Of a DNA stretch of 64,000 nucleotides, positions 44,675 to 53,860 are shown in pieces. The translations under genes and the position numbers were made by a program. The DNA is from Clostridium formicaceticum (GTDB lineage: Bacteria > Bacillota > Clostridia > Peptostreptococcales > Natronincolaceae): positions 496,001-560,000 of the forward strand of contig NZ_CP017603.1 in assembly GCF_001854185.1 (NCBI RefSeq), in the 5' to 3' direction. The notes beneath the pieces are model-generated. The model was not told where the DNA came from. It ran no database searches and saw only the letters and a program-made list of their open reading frames with translations. Within the stretch, counting starts at the first letter, position 1, and each line of letters starts with the position of its first letter.

Positions 44675-45133
44675 TTACTTTTCTATTTTGTAGATAAACT
44701 TCGGCACTTTTTTGTTTTCAGCTACAATTGAATCTACATCTCCTATATATTTTGCCCCCATCTTGCTATAAAATTCTTTTGCTTGAGGACTAGTTACTAA
44801 AGCAATCTCCTTAATACCATGACATCTACAAATAGATACCATATGTGTCCATAGTAACTTCCCATAGCCTTTTCCAATAAATGTTGGTTCAATATATAGA
44901 AACTCTAAAGATGTTTCAGTTTCAGTAGACAAAATACCATAAAAACCTATTATTTCCTTCCCTTCCACTATTGCATAGGTAGGATTGTCAATAATAAATT
45001 TCTCTGTTACTCTATAAAGGCGTTTAAAGTTTTTCATGAAGGTTGAGTCATAGCCCCAATAAGCCTCTGATCTTGCTGCAATATTGGTTAGCGCCTCTGA
45101 CTCGAAAGCTTCTGCTCTTCGTATTTTTACCAT
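44675..45133 (-). CDS. GNAT-family N-acetyltransferase
   Basis: This 152-residue protein has the GNAT core: a starting VKIRRAEAFESEALTNIAARS, strand 4 SLEFLYIEPTFIGKGYGKLLW with the acetyl-CoA pyrophosphate loop (GKGYGKLL), and the end phrase EFYSKMGAKYIG. The acceptor is unknown. It lies between an EamA transporter and thpR on the same strand. Confidence 0.85.
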   Translation of the reverse strand: MVKIRRAEAFESEALTNIAARSEAYWGYDSTFMKNFKRLYRVTEKFIIDNPTYAIVEGKEIIGFYGILSTETETSLEFLYIEPTFIGKGYGKLLWTHMVSICRCHGIKEIALVTSPQAKEFYSKMGAKYIGDVDSIVAENKKVPKFIYKIEK

Positions 45134-45220
45134 GATGCTTCAATTCCTTTATCTTAGTTTTTCTTTTAAAATATAGTGTTATTTCCTACTTCTTTAATGT
45201 TGCAACATACCGAAGCCAGC

Positions 45221-46156
45221 TTACTGATACTGTACCTTTACTTTTTTACTATTGATCCAATCTCGAAAACCTACTGCATATAAAGCCGTAATCACAATAA
45301 ATATCCCCAGTACTTTGTTTCTAGTCATTGGTTCACGAAGAATAAAGTAGCTTGTTATACCAGTGATAGCCGGACTAAGGTTTAAGTATAAAGATGCTAC
45401 CTCTACACCTACCCTTTCCATGCCATAGATATAAAATAGATAGCCCAAGCCTGCACACACTACCCCTACAAAGACAAGGTTGAGCAGCAAAGAAGGCAAT
45501 ATCTCTACCTGTTGAAAAATCGGTAAAACTTTCGGGATATCTATTAAGGCAATGACAAAAAGAAGTAGTGTTCCTGCCGTACATTGTTTGCTTAATAAGT
45601 AAGTACTATCATATTTTTTTTGAAGTTCGTAGGTTTTGATGGTATAAGCAATCCAGCTGAATACTGAACATAGCATCAAGATACAACCTATCAAATCTGA
45701 TGTATTTAAAGATGTACTATCGATATCCAGCACAAGAAACACCCCAAATATACCTGCTAAGATGCTTCCAAGCAAGAAGGGTTCCATTCTTTTTTTATAC
45801 AGAATGGTATTTGTCAGCAGGGTAAAAATCGGGATCATAGCAGCCAGTAAAGATGCTAAAGATGCACTTATATAGTTTAGAGCCATACCTTGAAAGAAAT
45901 AATAGACAGCAATTCCTAGAAATCCTGTGATAATCACTAATTTTTTATCTTCTTTCCTTATCTCCTGGAACTGTTTGCCTTTTTTTGATTTTATCTTAAC
46001 AAGAACTGTAAGAAAGATAGAAGCAATGGCGAATCTTAAAAAAATTAATGTAAGAGTTGGTAGATGCTCTAATAAAAGCTTCATACTAACGTAGTTGATA
46101 CTAAAAATAAATACTGCTGCTGCAACCGCTAAACTTCCAATGTTTTTTTGATTCAT
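45221..46156 (-). CDS. EamA/DMT-family transporter
   Basis: This 311-residue membrane protein has ten predicted helices in two EamA repeats (LEHLPTLTLIFLRFAIASIFLTVL; ASLYLNLSPAITGITSYFILREPMT). Members export or import small metabolites. The substrate cannot be told. GGGGGAAGGACATCA precedes ATG 46156. Confidence 0.87.
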   Translation of the reverse strand: MNQKNIGSLAVAAAVFIFSINYVSMKLLLEHLPTLTLIFLRFAIASIFLTVLVKIKSKKGKQFQEIRKEDKKLVIITGFLGIAVYYFFQGMALNYISASLASLLAAMIPIFTLLTNTILYKKRMEPFLLGSILAGIFGVFLVLDIDSTSLNTSDLIGCILMLCSVFSWIAYTIKTYELQKKYDSTYLLSKQCTAGTLLLFVIALIDIPKVLPIFQQVEILPSLLLNLVFVGVVCAGLGYLFYIYGMERVGVEVASLYLNLSPAITGITSYFILREPMTRNKVLGIFIVITALYAVGFRDWINSKKVKVQYQ

Positions 46157-46270
46157 TGATGTCCTTCCCCCGCTTTCTATAGATGTTAATAACTTACAGC
46201 ATTATTATACACTATCTAAAGCCTATTTGGTTAGTCTGATTTTACTTTTAAGACATGACCTCTCTGACAA

Positions 46271-46303
46271 AAAAACTCTAGAAAATTAGTCTCTAGAGTT
46301 TTT
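46271..46303 (-). terminator. Terminator of sigI-rsgI
   Basis: AAAAACTCTAGA and TCTAGAGTTTTT are perfect arms, with a run of Ts on the minus strand. The hairpin overlaps the rsgI stop codon. Confidence 0.85.
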
Positions 46304-47350
46304 ACCCTTATTTTCTTTTGTTTTTTCAGGTTTTTTACCTTCTCCAGGATGTTCTTCAAATACTGGGTGTTCTTTTTTCTTAATCACAGTTCCCTTTTCT
46401 TCCTGATCATTCGTGGGGGGGGTTAATTTTTGCTTTTCTTTTTGTCCCGCTGGAGGGACTTTTTCTTCTTTTTTAGTGCCGGGATGTTGGTCAAAGATTG
46501 GATGTTCCTTTAGTTTTCCATCCTGTTTTTCATTTTGTTCTTCTTCCTGCTTTTTATTTTGTTTCTTATCTTGTTCTTCATCTTGATTTTGAAGCTGTAT
46601 TAATTCTTTAACCTTCATCTCTTTAACTTTCTTTTCCTCAGTTGTATCTACATCAATTTTACTATTGCTATATTCTTTAAAATTTTGATAAACTTGTAAT
46701 TTTCCTACAGAAGTTTTTTCTTCTCGTGCTGTCATTAATAGATCTTCAGTAGCTTCTATTGTAATGACTTCTATCTTTTCTCCTTGTTTTAATGCCTCCA
46801 ATTCTACTTTTTCTTTTGTAGCCTCAATCATTTTTCGGAATTTTTCTGTCTGAATTTCCTCTTCCTGTAAAAAGACCGTTGCTATTAACACATAGTTCTC
46901 CTGTTCTTTAAAAACGTATCCTTTTTCTCTCGTCTCCAGTAATAACAGTTGAAATGCTTCTTGAAAAGGCTTTTTCTCTAGGGCATCCAAAGATAATGTC
47001 TCCGCCTCTTTATTCACAGCAACAGCCTTCAAAACCCGGTTTTTATTGTTTACTTCCAATTGTATACTGGGGTTTATATCAATAGTGACTACTGCCATTA
47101 ATTGATTGGCTGTATTCCAAGACTTAAGTCCATGGATAGAAGCTATGATCAAAAGAAGAACAGCTGCTGCCACCAAAGAAAAAGTACGAAGGTATTGATT
47201 TTTATGAAGGACAATTTCCTTTTCATAAAATTCAACTTCCATGCCCTCTTGTATATCTTTTCTTTTTTGTATTTCGTAAAAATTACACTTTTCTGTCATA
47301 ACAACCATTGTTTCTTCTCTAAGTTCCATAACGCAACCTTTATGTTGCAT
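46286..47350 (-). CDS. rsgI: RsgI-family anti-sigma factor with charged C-terminal tail
   Basis: This membrane protein of about 354 residues starts with the RsgI N-terminal domain (KGCVMELREETMVVMTEKCNF), which binds SigI. One transmembrane segment (TFSLVAAAVLLLIIASIHG) follows, then an external domain containing AVVTIDINPSIQLEVNNKNRVL. The tail is Lys/Glu/Gln-rich and carries EHPIFDQHPG and EHPVFEEHPG about 45 residues apart. No carbohydrate-binding module is visible, unlike many clostridial RsgI. ATG 47350 has GAAGGGAG at 8 bp; GTG 47359 is too close. It overlaps sigI. Confidence 0.87.
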   Translation of the reverse strand: MQHKGCVMELREETMVVMTEKCNFYEIQKRKDIQEGMEVEFYEKEIVLHKNQYLRTFSLVAAAVLLLIIASIHGLKSWNTANQLMAVVTIDINPSIQLEVNNKNRVLKAVAVNKEAETLSLDALEKKPFQEAFQLLLLETREKGYVFKEQENYVLIATVFLQEEEIQTEKFRKMIEATKEKVELEALKQGEKIEVITIEATEDLLMTAREEKTSVGKLQVYQNFKEYSNSKIDVDTTEEKKVKEMKVKELIQLQNQDEEQDKKQNKKQEEEQNEKQDGKLKEHPIFDQHPGTKKEEKVPPAGQKEKQKLTPPTNDQEEKGTVIKKKEHPVFEEHPGEGKKPEKTKENKGKNSRD

Positions 47351-48080
47351 CCATTTCACTCCCTTCGTCTATAGAAAGATAATGTTTAAGGGTATCCAAA
47401 TTGCTATCTAATATAAATATCACTGCAATAATAAATTTTCTATTTCTTTGGATTACTTTCTTTGATACTTCTAAGTTTTTTACTATTTGTGTTATAGGTA
47501 AATTTTGCGTCCTAAGAAATTTTTCTTTCAATAGTTGATGCTCGTAAACATATCTTCCTATCTTGATGGCAGTGTTTTTCGTATCTCTGTGTTTAGGAGC
47601 ACTTTTAATCAAGTCTTCTAAAGAAACGCCGAAGTCTTTCATTCTCTCTACTAATGTCGCCATATCTATTTTCAACTCAACTTGACTTTCAAATCCTTCT
47701 ATTACAGCTACATCCTCTTGAACTTCTTCCCTATTTTCACTAAAAAGCTGTATTGTCCTTATTCTTTGAGAAGCCTTGTGCTCTTTTCTCCATTGATCGA
47801 TTACTCTGCTTTTCATAACAAGAGATGCAAAAGCTAAAAAACTCCCTTTTTTTTCATCATATTTATCTATAGCTTCATTAAAAGCCATTAATCCAATACT
47901 AAAAATGTCATCATTTTCTAGCTCTATATATTTATGTACTTGATTACTTAAGGCTTTGGTAATGAAGGGAATGTATTCTTGAATTAATTGTTCCTTCGAA
48001 TCTATATCTCCCTGCTGAATACTCCTTACCCGTTCCTCAATCGTCTTTTTCTTTTTAAACAGATCGAGAAATTTAGTCAC
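47340..48080 (-). CDS. sigI: RNA polymerase sigma-I factor
   Basis: This 246-residue sigma factor has the SigI region-2 phrases NDDIFSIGLMAFNEAIDKYDEKKGSF and LASLVMKSRVIDQWRKE, and the SigI-type C-terminal domain (ILKSAPKHRDT-like LIKSAPKHRDTKN; SKKVIQRNRKFIIAVIFIL). It has no classical region 4. It is controlled by the membrane anti-sigma factor encoded next. The start is GTG 48080, 7 bp after GGGGAGG. A shared promoter-like block lies directly upstream. Confidence 0.92.
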   Translation of the reverse strand: MTKFLDLFKKKKTIEERVRSIQQGDIDSKEQLIQEYIPFITKALSNQVHKYIELENDDIFSIGLMAFNEAIDKYDEKKGSFLAFASLVMKSRVIDQWRKEHKASQRIRTIQLFSENREEVQEDVAVIEGFESQVELKIDMATLVERMKDFGVSLEDLIKSAPKHRDTKNTAIKIGRYVYEHQLLKEKFLRTQNLPITQIVKNLEVSKKVIQRNRKFIIAVIFILDSNLDTLKHYLSIDEGSEMDAT

Positions 48081-48103
48081 ACCCTCACCTCCCCATTAAA
48101 ATA

Positions 48104-48144
48104 TACGAAAAAAAACTAAATTTTTCGTCACCAGATGATAAAAT
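48104..48144 (-). promoter_or_regulatory. Candidate SigI-type promoter of sigI-rsgI
   Basis: On the minus strand: ATTTTAT (48144-48138), TGGTGAC (48133-48127), 19 bases, then CGTAT (48107-48103). The same parts with the same 19-base gap lie upstream of the exported-protein gene at 53627-53668. CGWA-like -10 elements are known for SigI. A small GACGAAAAA/TTTTTCGT hairpin overlaps it. Confidence 0.55.
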
Positions 48145-48298
48145 CCATACATAAGTATACCATAAGCAAATCAACTTCGATCATGCTATTTTTTTTTCTT
48201 ATTATAAAAGCACAAAAATAGCTTTTACTATAGACATGCGTAAAAACTACTTTTGTGTTCCATGTGAAAAATTGAATATTGAATTTATTAAAAAGTAT

Positions 48299-49456
48299 CT
48301 ATATTTCTCCTGCATTTTTTAATGCCTGTTTAAGCAGCAAGGGACCGACTATCTCGAAAAATATCACACCCGTCAACAAGATTCCAGTAATAATTCCACC
48401 TGAAGCAGGTAATTTTTGTTCAGCAATAATACTTAAACCGATAGCAACTCCCGCTTGTGGGGTTAAAGCCATGCCGATATTTTTTCTTATACGCATATTT
48501 AAAGATGTAAAATTAGAGAAAATAAAGCTGCCGCCTACCTTACCCAACAATCTTCCCCCTATATACCCTAATCCTACAATGCCAACACTACCAACTATAG
48601 ATAAATCTAGTTTTGCACCTGCTAGGGTTAAGAACAAAACAAATATAGGTAATTCGATTCTTTCTAACGTAGAGGATAAAATAAGCTTTTTATTTGTAAG
48701 ATTTACAATGGTAGCTCCCTTTACCATATTGATTAGTAGAGCGGATAAATTAAAATGATTAGCAATGCCGATATTTAACAAAATAAGTCCCAGAAGAAAA
48801 ACTAAAAATTTATTATTATTTGGTTTTTTATTCATCATATAAGAAACAGATACTCCCCCTAAAGCACCCAAAATAATTGCTAGAGCAATTTCTATGGTCA
48901 AGAGGATGAATAGGGTAGTTCCTCCTAAATGCATGCTTTCTATTCCTTGTAACACTGCTATGACAATACCAAATACAAAGATACAGATAAGATTGTCAAT
49001 GGCAACTAGTGCCAGAAGATTTTTTGTAAACTCCCCTCTCGCTCCATACTCTTTCACAATAGAAAATACCCCTGAAGGAGAGACCGTCATAGCTAAAACC
49101 CCTAATACAATAGCCAGCTGAAGCTGTAGCCCTAATAAGTAAGTAAAGATCGTTACTAATGAAAAAGTAATCAGTTCATCGCCTAAAGATACTAAAAATA
49201 ATGTTTTGCCGAACTTTTTAAAAACCAGTCGATGTAATTCTGCTCCAATAGACAATGCCAATATTCCTAGGGCTACTTCATTTACAAATTGCATAGACTT
49301 AATGGTTTCCTTTGTAATGATATTTGTAAAAGATGGCCCCAACAATAGACCGAATAAAATATATCCTGTGACAGAAGGTAAATTAATTTTTGATGCAACC
49401 TTGCCTCCTACCAAGCCTATTAGCAAAATAATGCCTACGTACAAAGATGTATTCAT
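48299..49456 (-). CDS. Cation/proton antiporter (CPA2, KefB-like membrane domain)
   Basis: This 385-residue antiporter has about 12 hydrophobic helices and CPA2 phrases (LIGLVGGKVASKINLPSVTGYILFGLLLGPSF; VALGILALSIGAEL; ALVAIDNLICIFVFG; LTPQAGVAIGLSIIAEQKLP). It has no C-terminal TrkA domain. Its ATG overlaps the stop of a PII-like gene in ATGA, so the two are coupled and the PII-like protein probably gates the transporter. A paralogous pair lies at 53861-55445. Confidence 0.88.
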   Translation of the reverse strand: MNTSLYVGIILLIGLVGGKVASKINLPSVTGYILFGLLLGPSFTNIITKETIKSMQFVNEVALGILALSIGAELHRLVFKKFGKTLFLVSLGDELITFSLVTIFTYLLGLQLQLAIVLGVLAMTVSPSGVFSIVKEYGARGEFTKNLLALVAIDNLICIFVFGIVIAVLQGIESMHLGGTTLFILLTIEIALAIILGALGGVSVSYMMNKKPNNNKFLVFLLGLILLNIGIANHFNLSALLINMVKGATIVNLTNKKLILSSTLERIELPIFVLFLTLAGAKLDLSIVGSVGIVGLGYIGGRLLGKVGGSFIFSNFTSLNMRIRKNIGMALTPQAGVAIGLSIIAEQKLPASGGIITGILLTGVIFFEIVGPLLLKQALKNAGEI

Positions 49457-49806
49457 GATTTATCACCACATCCTCCAGACGTAATCCCCTTTACAAAACT
49501 CACGGGTACGCAAAAAATAAATGCAGTATCTGCTTTTTGTATATCCCCCAAAGTTTTCTCCACCACTTTAACCGCCTTATCTCTGTCCTGCTGACAATGG
49601 ACAACTGTAAAAATCGTCTTACTATGATTCCTATTATCTTCTTCTAAATCTGCAAACTGTGCAAAAAAAGGAATGTGATCTGCTATAATATGCCCCATGC
49701 CAGCACTATCTATAACCGTCGCTCCTTTTAATCCTTCCTCCATAAATCCATCTAGAATCTCTGTTAAATATTCTGTTTTATTCAAAACAATTACAACTAA
49801 TTCCAA
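49453..49806 (-). CDS. PII-like regulator paired with the antiporter
   Basis: This 117-residue protein has a ferredoxin-like PII fold pattern: strand LVVIVLNKTEYLTEILDGF, then LKGATVIDSAGMG, a T-loop-like region (HIPFFAQFADLEEDNRNHSKT), strand IFTVVHCQQDRDKAVKVVEKT, and a C-terminal strand TAFIFCVPV. It is the same length as, and clearly related to, the protein encoded at 53861-54214. The start is TTG 49806, 8 bp after GGAG. The effector nucleotide is unknown. Confidence 0.75.
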   Translation of the reverse strand: MELVVIVLNKTEYLTEILDGFMEEGLKGATVIDSAGMGHIIADHIPFFAQFADLEEDNRNHSKTIFTVVHCQQDRDKAVKVVEKTLGDIQKADTAFIFCVPVSFVKGITSGGCGDKS

Positions 49807-49983
49807 TGCTATCTCTCCTTCTTCTTAAAATTTATAAAACCTTTTCTGTTGTAAGTATGCGTCTTTCTAGAGAAAATAAAATGAGACTTATTCCTATGTT
49901 TTTTTGATACACTTCTTATTTATAGTATAATCTATTTGCTTATTATTTGGCAAATACGCCTTTTATATATAGAACAAAACAAC

Positions 49984-50025
49984 AAAACTATCTATTGGTG
50001 GCGAATATCTTACCTAGATAGTTTT
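49984..50025 (-). terminator. Terminator of the chemoreceptor gene
   Basis: AAAACTATCTA and TAGATAGTTTT are perfect arms around a 20-base loop, followed on the minus strand by T-rich sequence. It lies 26 bp past the stop of the gene at 50051. Confidence 0.7.
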
Positions 50026-50050
50026 GCTGTTTTATGTAAATTCTGTAAAA

Positions 50051-52108
50051 TTAAACTTTAAATTTCAGTACAAGATGATTTAGCTCTTCAGCTAGGTTTG
50101 CTAAATTTTTACTGGCGTTGGCTACCTCCTGTACAGAAGCCGCCTGTTCTTCAGTGGCAGCTGCTACTTCTTCTGTACTGGCGGCATTTTCTTCAGCAAT
50201 TGCTGCCATACTTTGGATAAGATCTATCATTTGAGTTTTTGCTCCTTCCATAGCTTGTCCCGACTGGTTTAATACAGTGATGACATCCTTTGTTTTCTCA
50301 ATGGCCATAGCGATACCTTCAAATTTTTTCTCTGTCGTCATAACCTCTTCAGTTTGTGCCTGTGTTAGCCTAGCTACCTCCTCCACTGTGTGCACAGCAT
50401 TTTCTGTTTTGTTTGTTAAATCTGTGATAATCGTAGTTATTTCTATCGTGAATTCAGTGGACTGCTCTGCTAATTTTCTAATTTCTTCTGCTACCACTGC
50501 AAATCCACGTCCTGACTCTCCTGCCCTAGCAGCTTCAATAGCAGCGTTTAGCGCTAAAAGATTTGTTTGTTCTGCAATGTTTTGAATCATATGGCTAACC
50601 ATATCTATTTTCTCTGCGCTTTTATTTGCTCCAAGAATCACTTGATAGATTTCTTCTGTTGCTCTATTATTCATCTCTGTTTTTTGTATAAGTTCTTTTA
50701 ATGTCACAAATCCTTCTTCTTCTAATCTTATCACCTCATTGGTTGATACATTTAGTTCCTTCATACAGTTTTGATTTTTCTCTACTAAATCCCCAATTTC
50801 TTCTACCCTCACAGCAGCACTCTCTGTATCCTGCGCCTGTTGGCTGCTGCTTCTCGCAATTTCTTCTATAGTTTTAGCTACTTCTTCTGCGGTCAACCCT
50901 GACTGTTGACTGGCTTGGGTTAAGCTTTCGGAGGCAACTGATAGTGTTCCTCCTGTTTCTATAATTTTTTCAAGCGTTACTTTAAAGTTATCTATAATTT
51001 TTTGAAAAGCATTAGACAATTGGCCTATTTCATCTTTTCTAGCCAATAAATGTGCTGGCAAATTTTCACTTAAATTTCCCTCAGCTATTTTGACTGCATA
51101 GCCAGTTGTTAAAGCAATAGGTATTACGATAGACCGAGCCACAAAAACACTAAGTGTTAAAATAATAACAAATAGAATTAAACCAAACAGCAAAATATAC
51201 GTCATCAAATCCCTAGACTGGCTGTTTAGATCATCATAGTCTGCAGTGGCGACAAGATACCAATCCCAAGGTTCGAAATATCTAAAAGTAGCGATTTTTT
51301 CTACGCCTTCATATTCGTACTCTATTAGACCATTTTTTTCATTTACTATTTGTTTAGCAAAGTCGTGCATTAAAAGGTTCTCTCCCCTATTTGTAGGATG
51401 AAACAATAATTCTCCAGAGGAGTCCATAATATATATATGCCCTGAACTTCCTATAGAAACATCACTTATAATATTTTCAAAGGTTATATCTAGTTCTGGT
51501 ACCCCTACATACAGCATACCTACTATGTCATTTGTTTGACTATACAGGGGCTGATAACCTGTAACATACCATTCCCCTAATACGTTTGCCCTTCCATAGT
51601 ATCTTTCACCCTTCATAATTCTTTGATAAACAGGAGAATCACTTTTAATAGCAGTGCCTACAGCCCTTTTTCCGTCATCATGCCTAACATTCGTACTAAT
51701 TCTAACAAATTCATTGTCGTGAAGTATAAAAATGGTTGTTGTTCCTTTTACCATAGCATACATTTCATCAACAAATGTTTCGTCTAAAGTTAGTAATTTA
51801 TCTCCTGCGTACATTTTAGGTAACCTGTATCCTTCTACTTCCACATATTCTTCCTCGTAGATCCTTATTTCTCCCAAGTTGCTCAGAAATTTTTCAGTAG
51901 TATTTAGTATGCTAATCATTTGTTTTGTTAATAGATCATTTCTTTCATAGGAAACATTGTATGTAGATTCAATGGCTATACTGATTTTTTCTTCTACTTC
52001 TTTGTACAATGCATTCTGAGATTTATTTACAGCTAAAGTCCCTAATATACCTATACATAATACTACAATTACTAAATAGCTGATGGTTAACTTCTTTTTT
52101 AATCCCAT
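50051..52108 (-). CDS. Methyl-accepting chemotaxis protein with Cache sensor
   Basis: This receptor of about 685 residues has TM1 ([21 protein letters not shown]) and a periplasm-side Cache-type domain with [19 protein letters not shown] and [19 protein letters not shown]2 ([20 protein letters not shown]), a HAMP domain and a long coiled signalling domain follow, with the tip [43 protein letters not shown] precedes ATG 52108; the in-frame TTG at 52126 is upstream of it. The ligand is unknown. It could be a target of the CheR at 7.8 kb. Confidence 0.9.
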   Translation of the reverse strand: MGLKKKLTISYLVIVVLCIGILGTLAVNKSQNALYKEVEEKISIAIESTYNVSYERNDLLTKQMISILNTTEKFLSNLGEIRIYEEEYVEVEGYRLPKMYAGDKLLTLDETFVDEMYAMVKGTTTIFILHDNEFVRISTNVRHDDGKRAVGTAIKSDSPVYQRIMKGERYYGRANVLGEWYVTGYQPLYSQTNDIVGMLYVGVPELDITFENIISDVSIGSSGHIYIMDSSGELLFHPTNRGENLLMHDFAKQIVNEKNGLIEYEYEGVEKIATFRYFEPWDWYLVATADYDDLNSQSRDLMTYILLFGLILFVIILTLSVFVARSIVIPIALTTGYAVKIAEGNLSENLPAHLLARKDEIGQLSNAFQKIIDNFKVTLEKIIETGGTLSVASESLTQASQQSGLTAEEVAKTIEEIARSSSQQAQDTESAAVRVEEIGDLVEKNQNCMKELNVSTNEVIRLEEEGFVTLKELIQKTEMNNRATEEIYQVILGANKSAEKIDMVSHMIQNIAEQTNLLALNAAIEAARAGESGRGFAVVAEEIRKLAEQSTEFTIEITTIITDLTNKTENAVHTVEEVARLTQAQTEEVMTTEKKFEGIAMAIEKTKDVITVLNQSGQAMEGAKTQMIDLIQSMAAIAEENAASTEEVAAATEEQAASVQEVANASKNLANLAEELNHLVLKFKV

Positions 52109-52284
52109 GCTTATCCCCCTAGTCAATATGTTTTATCCCTACCATTTTACTTCTTCTTTTTTAGCATACCCCACACCACCCTTCTGAATATTGTTAAAAA
52201 TTTGATAATTAAATATATCATCATTCTACTACATGCATAATTAATGCTTCAACCTTTTTATATACTTCTAAAAGTTTACGATTT

Positions 52285-52514
52285 TATAGATAACCAATTT
52301 TATACCTTAACAAAATATGCCTTCCTGCGGTTTCAGAAATGAACAATGTTAGCAATTCACTCCAGTGAAAAATCCTAAAATTTGCAAACTCGCTACCGCT
52401 CAAACATGCAAATTTCTTTATGGATTTTTCACTTACATGAATTGAACATTGTAGTCATTTCCTGCAAATGCATACGGTCTGCATTTTGTTAAGCTTTGTA
52501 GTTGGTTATCTATA
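52285..52514. mobile_element. Foldback MITE-like element, complete copy
   Basis: Outer ends TATAGATAACCAA (52285-52297) and TTGGTTATCTATA (52502-52514) are perfect inverted repeats. CTTAACAAAAT and ATTTTGTTAAG follow just inside. Further pairs reach inward along the whole element: GAAATGA/TCATTTC, CAATGTT/AACATTG, CAATTCA/TGAATTG and AGTGAAAAATCC/GGATTTTTCACT. No transposase frame is inside. A TA duplication at the ends is possible. A truncated relative lies at 41554-41745. Confidence 0.85.
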
Positions 52515-52532
52515 TAGATGTGCGCCCTTAAA

Positions 52533-52603
52533 TTTTAATATACTAAGGGCTACATTTGCAGCCCACAGTTTTGGGGCGAAACTGTAGACCGTGTATATTA
52601 AAA
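52533..52603. repeat. Hairpin repeat R2
   Basis: TTTTAATATAC (52533-52543) and GTATATTAAAA (52593-52603) are perfect arms. They enclose CTAAGGGCTACATTTGCAG and a second hairpin, ACAGTTT/AAACTGT. Related copies occur at 58744-58812 (inverted) and 29080-29140 (diverged). Confidence 0.7.
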
Positions 52604-52647
52604 CTTAGTTTTAAAAGCCTATGTCTGTACTTAGAAGGCTTCTTTAC

Positions 52648-52693
52648 ATAAATAAATCCATCTGCTGTAAATACAACAGATGGATTTATTTAT
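52648..52693. terminator. Bidirectional hairpin terminator
   Basis: Perfect 17-bp arms, ATAAATAAATCCATCTG (52648-52664) and its complement at 52677-52693, enclose a 12-base loop. It lies between repeats R2 and R3 and downstream of the exported-protein gene. Confidence 0.6.
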
Positions 52694-52696
52694 ATA

Positions 52697-52760
52697 ATTT
52701 TATCAAGCATTTTACTGGACTAAACCACCCCACTTCTATAAGTGGCCTTTGAATCAGGTG
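52697..52760 (-). repeat. Repeat R3 (inverted copy)
   Basis: Read on the minus strand: CACCTGATTCAAAGGCCACT, then ATAGAAGTGGGG and CAGTAAAATGCTTGATAAAAT. It contains a CCACTT/AAGTGG hairpin. It closely matches the plus-strand copy at 57874-57966 and begins 20 bp past the stop of the exported-protein gene. Confidence 0.75.
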
Positions 52761-52779
52761 AAGGCGTTCACTTCATTTG

Positions 52780-53592
52780 TTACTTCTTAGTAACACTCGT
52801 CACTAATTCTTTTTCAACGTAAATGATGACATCATCTCCAACTTTGATTGTGGACAAATCTAAACTCTTCTTTACGGAAAAAATTTTATTATCACCATCT
52901 ATACGCAACACTAAAATAGGATCAGTATCAGTATATTTAGCAATAAGTCGTCCTTCATATTTTTTAACCTCATTTGTTACCTTTATTTCTAAAATCTCCA
53001 TTCTCCTTACCCTGACATCTACCTTCATATCTACCTTTATATCCTTCAATAACTTTTTCACCCCATCGATTTCAATAATAGCCTCGTCCTTCACAGAATA
53101 GAGAACTTCCTTATTGTCATGGAGCAGCACCACTTCTCTATCGCTATTGTTTATGGATTTAACGATGGCTTCCTTTATGGTTACCACTCTATCTTCTAAG
53201 TTTTCTCCATGAATTTCTACTATCGTGTTATTTTTGTCTAGTTTCAAAACGACCTCATCATTTTTTTGGAATGCTTCAAGACTACTACTTTTGCCATCTA
53301 CTTTTATTTTAGCAGAATCAGATACTAATAAGTAAATATACGCTGTTCCATCTTTTATAGCAATCCGTCTGGTTTCTATATCAATACTCTCAATCTTTGT
53401 ACGATACTCATCCTTAAGAAGTGCATCTTTCTTTTCCTCTGTAGGTTGCTCATCTTCTAAAAATCGTTTTTGAATTCCCGGCGGTAGTCCTCCTTTTTTT
53501 TCTAATCCCGGTGGAACAAATGCTCCTGCTGTAGCTATAGAGAAACTAAACAACATCAGTAACACCAATACACTTGCTAACTTTTTCTTCAT
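52780..53592 (-). CDS. Exported protein, possible SigI target
   Basis: This 270-residue protein has a signal peptide (LASVLVLLMLFSFSIATAGAFV), then FVPPGLEKKGGLPPGIQKRF, a Pro-Gly motif common at the start of small exported clostridial proteins. Three beta-rich repeats of about 60 residues follow (ISDSAKIKVDG-like VSDSAKIKVDGKSSSLEAF; KDEAIIEIDGVKKLLKDIK; RIDGDNKIFSVKKSLD). They look like repeated domains with the pattern D-x-I-x-VDG. Function is unknown. AGGAGGT precedes ATG 53592. A promoter-like block matching that of sigI lies 35 bp upstream. Confidence 0.8.
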   Translation of the reverse strand: MKKKLASVLVLLMLFSFSIATAGAFVPPGLEKKGGLPPGIQKRFLEDEQPTEEKKDALLKDEYRTKIESIDIETRRIAIKDGTAYIYLLVSDSAKIKVDGKSSSLEAFQKNDEVVLKLDKNNTIVEIHGENLEDRVVTIKEAIVKSINNSDREVVLLHDNKEVLYSVKDEAIIEIDGVKKLLKDIKVDMKVDVRVRRMEILEIKVTNEVKKYEGRLIAKYTDTDPILVLRIDGDNKIFSVKKSLDLSTIKVGDDVIIYVEKELVTSVTKK

Positions 53593-53626
53593 GATTATTA
53601 CCTCCTCAATATTTTCTATTATAGAA

Positions 53627-53668
53627 TACGAAAATAATAAAAATTTTCAGTAACCATTTGGATAAAAT
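53627..53668 (-). promoter_or_regulatory. Candidate SigI-type promoter of the exported-protein gene
   Basis: On the minus strand: ATTTTAT (53668-53662), TGGTTAC (53656-53650), 19 bases, CGTAT (53630-53626). Composition and spacing match the block upstream of sigI (48104-48144). The rest of the 53593-53860 gap is A+T-rich with no visible gene. Confidence 0.5.
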
Positions 53669-53860
53669 TTCATTTTTTTTATATTTTTTTATAGCCTTTG
53701 CAATCAGTCTTTATAGCATGTTTATAAAATTTTCTAGTAATTTCTGTTAAGAGGGCACCATTCCTTCATAAGAGAATATAAGGTTAATAATCAGGTTTGA
53801 ACAATAGCTGCATTTTGTATACAATGAAAGGTAGAAAAAAATTCTAGGAGGTGTTTTTTA

